Of a stretch of 64,000 nucleotides of DNA, positions 61,238 through 64,000 are shown one piece after another; the stretch's first letter is position 1; every line of letters starts with the position of its first letter. The stretch comes from Alphaproteobacteria bacterium (GTDB lineage: Bacteria > Pseudomonadota > Alphaproteobacteria > Puniceispirillales > UBA1172). The stretch is taken from contig JADHOM010000002.1 of assembly GCA_016778985.1 (NCBI GenBank), positions 60,987-124,986 of the forward strand, written 5' to 3'. The notes beneath the pieces are model-generated. The model ran no database searches, was not told the origin of the DNA, and worked only from the letters and a program-made list of their open reading frames with translations. Both the position numbers and the translations under genes were made by a program.

Positions 61238-62254
61238 ATGACTACGGATACACATATCACCCGCAATGTAGCGCTCATCGGGGCTGGTTTATGGGGTCGG
61301 CATATCGCCCGCAATTTGGCAAGTCTTGGTGCCTTAAAGGGGATTTGCGACCACTCACATGAACAAGCAACGCAAATCGCCGCCAGCTGCGGGGATACCT
61401 ATGCTGTTGCGGTGTTGTCACTAGATGCTATTCTTGCTGATCCTGATATTGACGGCGTCGCCATAGCTACTCCGGCACCTAGTCATCATGATATTGCCAT
61501 TAAAGCCTTAGCCGCTGGCAAGCATATCTATGTTGAAAAACCGCTCGCCTTATCACTAGCGGAAGCGACAGAAATTGCTGATGCCGCCAGCGCCGCCGGA
61601 AAGCACGTCATGCTAGGCCATCTGTTGCGCTATCATAGTGCTTTCATTGCGCTTGATGCGGCGGTAGCGGCTGGGCAGATTGGCGCGCTTACGCATATCC
61701 GCGCAAGCCGCTTAGCCCCTGGCCGTGTTCGCGCCACAGAATCGGCACTCTATGATCTCTGTCCCCATGATTTAGCTATGATCCATCGTTTGATGCGAGG
61801 GGCAGAGCCAACGCATATCGCATGCCAAATGATCTGTCATATTACCCCAGGGGTGGATGATATTGTCACTGCTGATATGGGATTTGCCAATGGTGTCAGT
61901 GCCAGTGTCCAAGCCAATTGGATGAACCCGGTTAAAGTCCATAACCTCACCGTGATTGGTGATGAGGCGGCGCTAGTCTTTGATGATACAAAACCGTGGG
62001 AGGCAAAATTAATGCGCTATCCGATGCGGATTATTCGTCACAATAGCGCCCCTGATCTGGAGCGTGGCGAGGCTGAGCCTATCCCGCTCACCGCATCTGA
62101 GCCGTTAAAAGATGAAATGCGAGCCTTTCTGACCATGATCGAAACAAACACGCCGCCCCCTTCTGATATTACCGAAGCTCTCTATGTTCAGCGCCTGCTT
62201 GAGCGTATGCAAAACAGCACCGCACAACATCTAAGCCGTTTTAAGAAAAGTTAG
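61238..62254 (+). CDS. Gfo/Idh/MocA-family oxidoreductase
   Basis: A 338-residue NAD(P)-dependent sugar dehydrogenase. Rossmann motif is VALIGAGLWGRHIARNL, then DGVAIATPAPSHHDIAIKALAAGKH and the active-site EKPLAL. The C-terminal half has LYDLCPHDLAMIHRLM. The next gene is a DegT aminotransferase, so the pair most likely oxidises and aminates a nucleotide sugar (compare WbpB/WbpE, WlbA/WlbC). The substrate is inferred only. Confidence 0.88.
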   Translation: MTTDTHITRNVALIGAGLWGRHIARNLASLGALKGICDHSHEQATQIAASCGDTYAVAVLSLDAILADPDIDGVAIATPAPSHHDIAIKALAAGKHIYVEKPLALSLAEATEIADAASAAGKHVMLGHLLRYHSAFIALDAAVAAGQIGALTHIRASRLAPGRVRATESALYDLCPHDLAMIHRLMRGAEPTHIACQMICHITPGVDDIVTADMGFANGVSASVQANWMNPVKVHNLTVIGDEAALVFDDTKPWEAKLMRYPMRIIRHNSAPDLERGEAEPIPLTASEPLKDEMRAFLTMIETNTPPPSDITEALYVQRLLERMQNSTAQHLSRFKKS

Positions 62255-62290
62255 CCCCCCAATGATTAGACCACCAAGAAAGGCCAGTTC

Positions 62291-63445
62291 ATGTCTTATT
62301 CACAAGATAATATGATCCCATTTATTGATCTAGCGGCACAACAAGCGCCTATTCGATCTGATATTGATAAGGCTATTCAGGCTGTTCTTGATCATGGCAA
62401 ATATATTATGGGGCCAGAAATTGAACAATTAGAGGACAAACTAGCCGAGTTTACGGGATCAAAACATGTTGTCAGCACCTCAAGTGGAACCGATGCGTTG
62501 CTGTTATGTCTGATGGCATTAGGGCTAAAACCCGGCGACGGCGTCATTGTTCCCAGCTTTAGCTTTGCCGCCAGTGCTGAGGTGATGCCGTGCTTGGGAG
62601 CTATACCTGTTTTTGGTGATGTTGATCGCCATAGTTTTACGCTTGATCCAAGACGGCTGGCTGATGCGAAAGCGAGCGCTGATGCGGTGGGGATTAATGT
62701 TGTCGGCATTATTCCTGTGGGGCTATTTGGTCAGCCTGCCAATATGCCCGCTATTCAGGATTTCGCCAATGCTCATGGATTATGGGTGCTTGATGATGCG
62801 GCACAGTCGCTAGGCGCAACTCAGCAAAATCGCCATGTTGGGCAAATGGCAAAGGCCACCGCCACCAGCTTTTTCCCGGCAAAGCCACTAGGATGCTATG
62901 GCGATGGTGGGGCTTTATTTACCAATGATGATGGCCTAGCCGAGATCGCTAAATCGGCGCGCGTTCACGGCATGGGGAAAAACCGTTATGATTATGAACG
63001 GATTGGCATGACGGCGCGAATGGATACGATCCAAGCCGCCGTTTTGCTGGAAAAATTGAAGATATTCCCCGATGAGCTGGCGCGCCGCCAATCTTGCGCT
63101 GACCGCTATAGTGCAGCGCTCAAAGATATCGTTATGCCTCAATATCTAGCCAGTGATACGACATCAAGCTGGGCGCAATATTGCTTCCTGCTGCCGCAAC
63201 ATGTCGACAGAGATATGGTGCAAAAGCGGCTTATGGAAAAAGGCATTCCTTCGGTTGTTTATTATAAAATGGGGATACATGAACACGCGCCATATGCTGC
63301 CTATCCGCTGGCCCAAAATGGCTTGCCTGTGACCGCTGAATTATGTCAGCAGATTTTATCACTGCCATTTCACGCGTGGCTAGATGAAATGACGCAAGAT
63401 TATATCACTGATCATTTTGCCGCCATTATGAATGATCTGGGCTAG
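62291..63445 (+). CDS. DegT/DnrJ/EryC1/StrS aminotransferase
   Basis: A 384-residue PLP sugar aminotransferase. IPFIDLAAQQAPIRSDID, GKYIMGPEIEQLEDKLAEFTG, VSTSSGTDALLLCLMALGLKPGD and WVLDDAAQSLGA are followed by the PLP Lys in SFFPAKPLGCYGDGGALFTND. It resembles WbpE-type enzymes that aminate UDP-3-keto sugars. No acetyltransferase or epimerase is adjacent. A decayed copy of its 3' end lies 110 bases downstream. The ribosome-binding site is AAAGG. Confidence 0.92.
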   Translation: MSYSQDNMIPFIDLAAQQAPIRSDIDKAIQAVLDHGKYIMGPEIEQLEDKLAEFTGSKHVVSTSSGTDALLLCLMALGLKPGDGVIVPSFSFAASAEVMPCLGAIPVFGDVDRHSFTLDPRRLADAKASADAVGINVVGIIPVGLFGQPANMPAIQDFANAHGLWVLDDAAQSLGATQQNRHVGQMAKATATSFFPAKPLGCYGDGGALFTNDDGLAEIAKSARVHGMGKNRYDYERIGMTARMDTIQAAVLLEKLKIFPDELARRQSCADRYSAALKDIVMPQYLASDTTSSWAQYCFLLPQHVDRDMVQKRLMEKGIPSVVYYKMGIHEHAPYAAYPLAQNGLPVTAELCQQILSLPFHAWLDEMTQDYITDHFAAIMNDLG

Positions 63446-63558
63446 GTGATTATTTCCACAGACCTCTCCATCAATTTGTTTGATATGGTATAAAACCTGC
63501 AAAGCCTAAACGCATCACATATCAAAGTAACCTGTTATGAAGTCTTGGCTCAAACTAT

Positions 63559-63597
63559 TTACAGGCATGGCTTGATGATGTGACGCAGGATTTGTAG
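63559..63597 (+). pseudogene. Remnant matching the 3' end of the aminotransferase gene
   Basis: In frame this reads LQAWLDDVTQDL-stop, close to FHAWLDEMTQDYI near the end of the DegT protein. The nucleotide match (GCATGGCTTGATGATGTGACGCAGGAT against GCGTGGCTAGATGAAATGACGCAAGAT) is about 80 percent over 27 bases by eye. It looks like a fragment of a second, lost aminotransferase gene or a duplicated end. Confidence 0.55.
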
Positions 63598-63617
63598 CGA
63601 TAAGTGATATTTTTTGC

Positions 63618-63645
63618 TTGCGTCAGGCAGGACTTGCATTATATT
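63618..63645 (+). promoter_or_regulatory. Predicted tRNA-Gly promoter
   Basis: TTGCGT (63618-63623), 16 bases, and TATATT (63640-63645) lie 13 bases before the tRNA 5' end. The same TATATT box is predicted for rplU. Confidence 0.5.
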
Positions 63646-63658
63646 GCAATTCTCGGAT

Positions 63659-63733
63659 GCGGGTGTAGCTCAGGGGTAGAGCATTACCTTGCCAAGGTAA
63701 GGGTCGTGAGTTCGAATCTCATCACCCGCTCCA
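63659..63733 (+). tRNA. tRNA-Gly(GCC)
   Basis: The 75-nt gene has acceptor stem GCGGGTG/CACCCGC, D arm, anticodon stem TTACC/GGTAA around TTGCCAA (anticodon GCC), T arm GTGAG-TTCGAAT-CTCAT, discriminator T and encoded CCA. A tyrosine recombinase gene starts 70 bases downstream, so its 3' end is a likely integration site. Confidence 0.97.
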
Positions 63734-63802
63734 TAAACCCCCTCACATCATGTGCTAACACATTGATTTGTAGGCATTGTGCAATGTCTGCGAGGTGTGG
63801 TG

Positions 63803-64000
63803 ATGTACAGATTGATGTACAATTCTGATGTTCGTTATGTGTCCAACAGAGATGGGGTTTTCTATTACACTAGACGTGTCCCCTATGATGTGAAGAAGCA
63901 CTATGCTTCTGATAGATTGTCCTTCAGCTTGAAGACCAAATCATATGCTAGTGCTGTCCGTGCCGCACAGTCAGTGACACAGAGACTTGAGGATTATTGG
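63803..64000 (+). CDS. Tyrosine recombinase/integrase, N-terminal part (cut by window edge)
   Basis: Sixty-six codons are visible from ATG 63803 (or 63815) to the window edge. The stretch YVSNRDGVFYYTRRVPYDVKK followed by LSFSLKTKSYASAVRAAQ matches the DUF6538-type N-terminal domain of phage and island integrases. Five of eight Arg codons are AGA, a codon rarely used by the neighbouring genes, which points to foreign origin. Its start next to tRNA-Gly fits an integrase using the tRNA gene as attachment site. The catalytic domain is outside the window. Confidence 0.82.
   Translation, partial: MYRLMYNSDVRYVSNRDGVFYYTRRVPYDVKKHYASDRLSFSLKTKSYASAVRAAQSVTQRLEDYW

Overview
The window reads as chromosomal DNA of a free-living alphaproteobacterium with moderate GC. 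Several gene neighbourhoods are typical of that class: the F1 ATP synthase set atpHAGDC without F0 genes; ffh-rpsP-rimM-trmD-rplS next to leuCDB-asd; dapF-mtaB-ftsY; mdh and sucAB-lpd; sdhCDAB; and cnoX-LON-Trm112-DUF971. Gene content and codon style fit marine SAR116-type (Puniceispirillum-like) or related Rhodospirillales-like bacteria. That placement is inference; no database search was possible.

Layout. 1-5.2 kb is a compact peptidoglycan and amino-sugar recycling cassette: ampG (cut by the left edge), murQ, anmK, a PIG-L/LmbE deacetylase, a cytoplasmic GH84 beta-N-acetylglucosaminidase and an M19 dipeptidase. 5.2-7.5 kb holds a Na+/Ca2+ exchanger, a hot-dog CoA hydratase and tRNA-Ser(CGA). 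7.6-17.4 kb is a forward block: rplU-rpmA, obgE-proB-proA-nadD, rsfS-rlmH, gpmI, ctpA-rppH. 17.4-24.7 kb is the reverse block atpHAGDC and priA, followed by forward fsa-DUF484-xerC. 27.1-35.1 kb carries 2-oxoglutarate dehydrogenase (sucA, sucB, lpdA), mdh and zapE, all reverse. A methyltransferase-like reading frame interrupted by an amber codon follows, then sdhCDAB, a pyridoxal-kinase-like gene, asd-leuB-leuD-leuC, and the ribosome/SRP group from rplS to ftsY. 50.3-56.3 kb holds mtaB-dapF, xthA, lolA and ftsK, with gmhB-ubiH divergent. 58.1-61.0 kb is cnoX-LON-Trm112-DUF971 plus an Ala-tRNA(Pro) deacylase. The right end has a Gfo/Idh/MocA oxidoreductase plus DegT aminotransferase pair (nucleotide amino-sugar type), a decayed remnant of a second aminotransferase end, tRNA-Gly(GCC), and the start of a tyrosine recombinase that runs off the window. 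This looks like the left border of a genomic island.

How it works together. Most of the window is housekeeping: TCA cycle and respiration (mdh, sucAB-lpd, sdh, F1 ATPase), translation and protein targeting, proline, leucine, lysine and NAD synthesis, and envelope maintenance. The most distinctive region is the recycling cassette. There GH84 and PIG-L enzymes stand beside AmpG, AnmK and MurQ, where the textbook pathway would use NagZ and NagA. Other notable points are an ATT-initiated rsfS with a strong ribosome-binding site, repeated in-frame tandem duplications (12, 15, 18 and 33 bp), absence of sucCD between mdh and sucA, and the island junction at the right edge.
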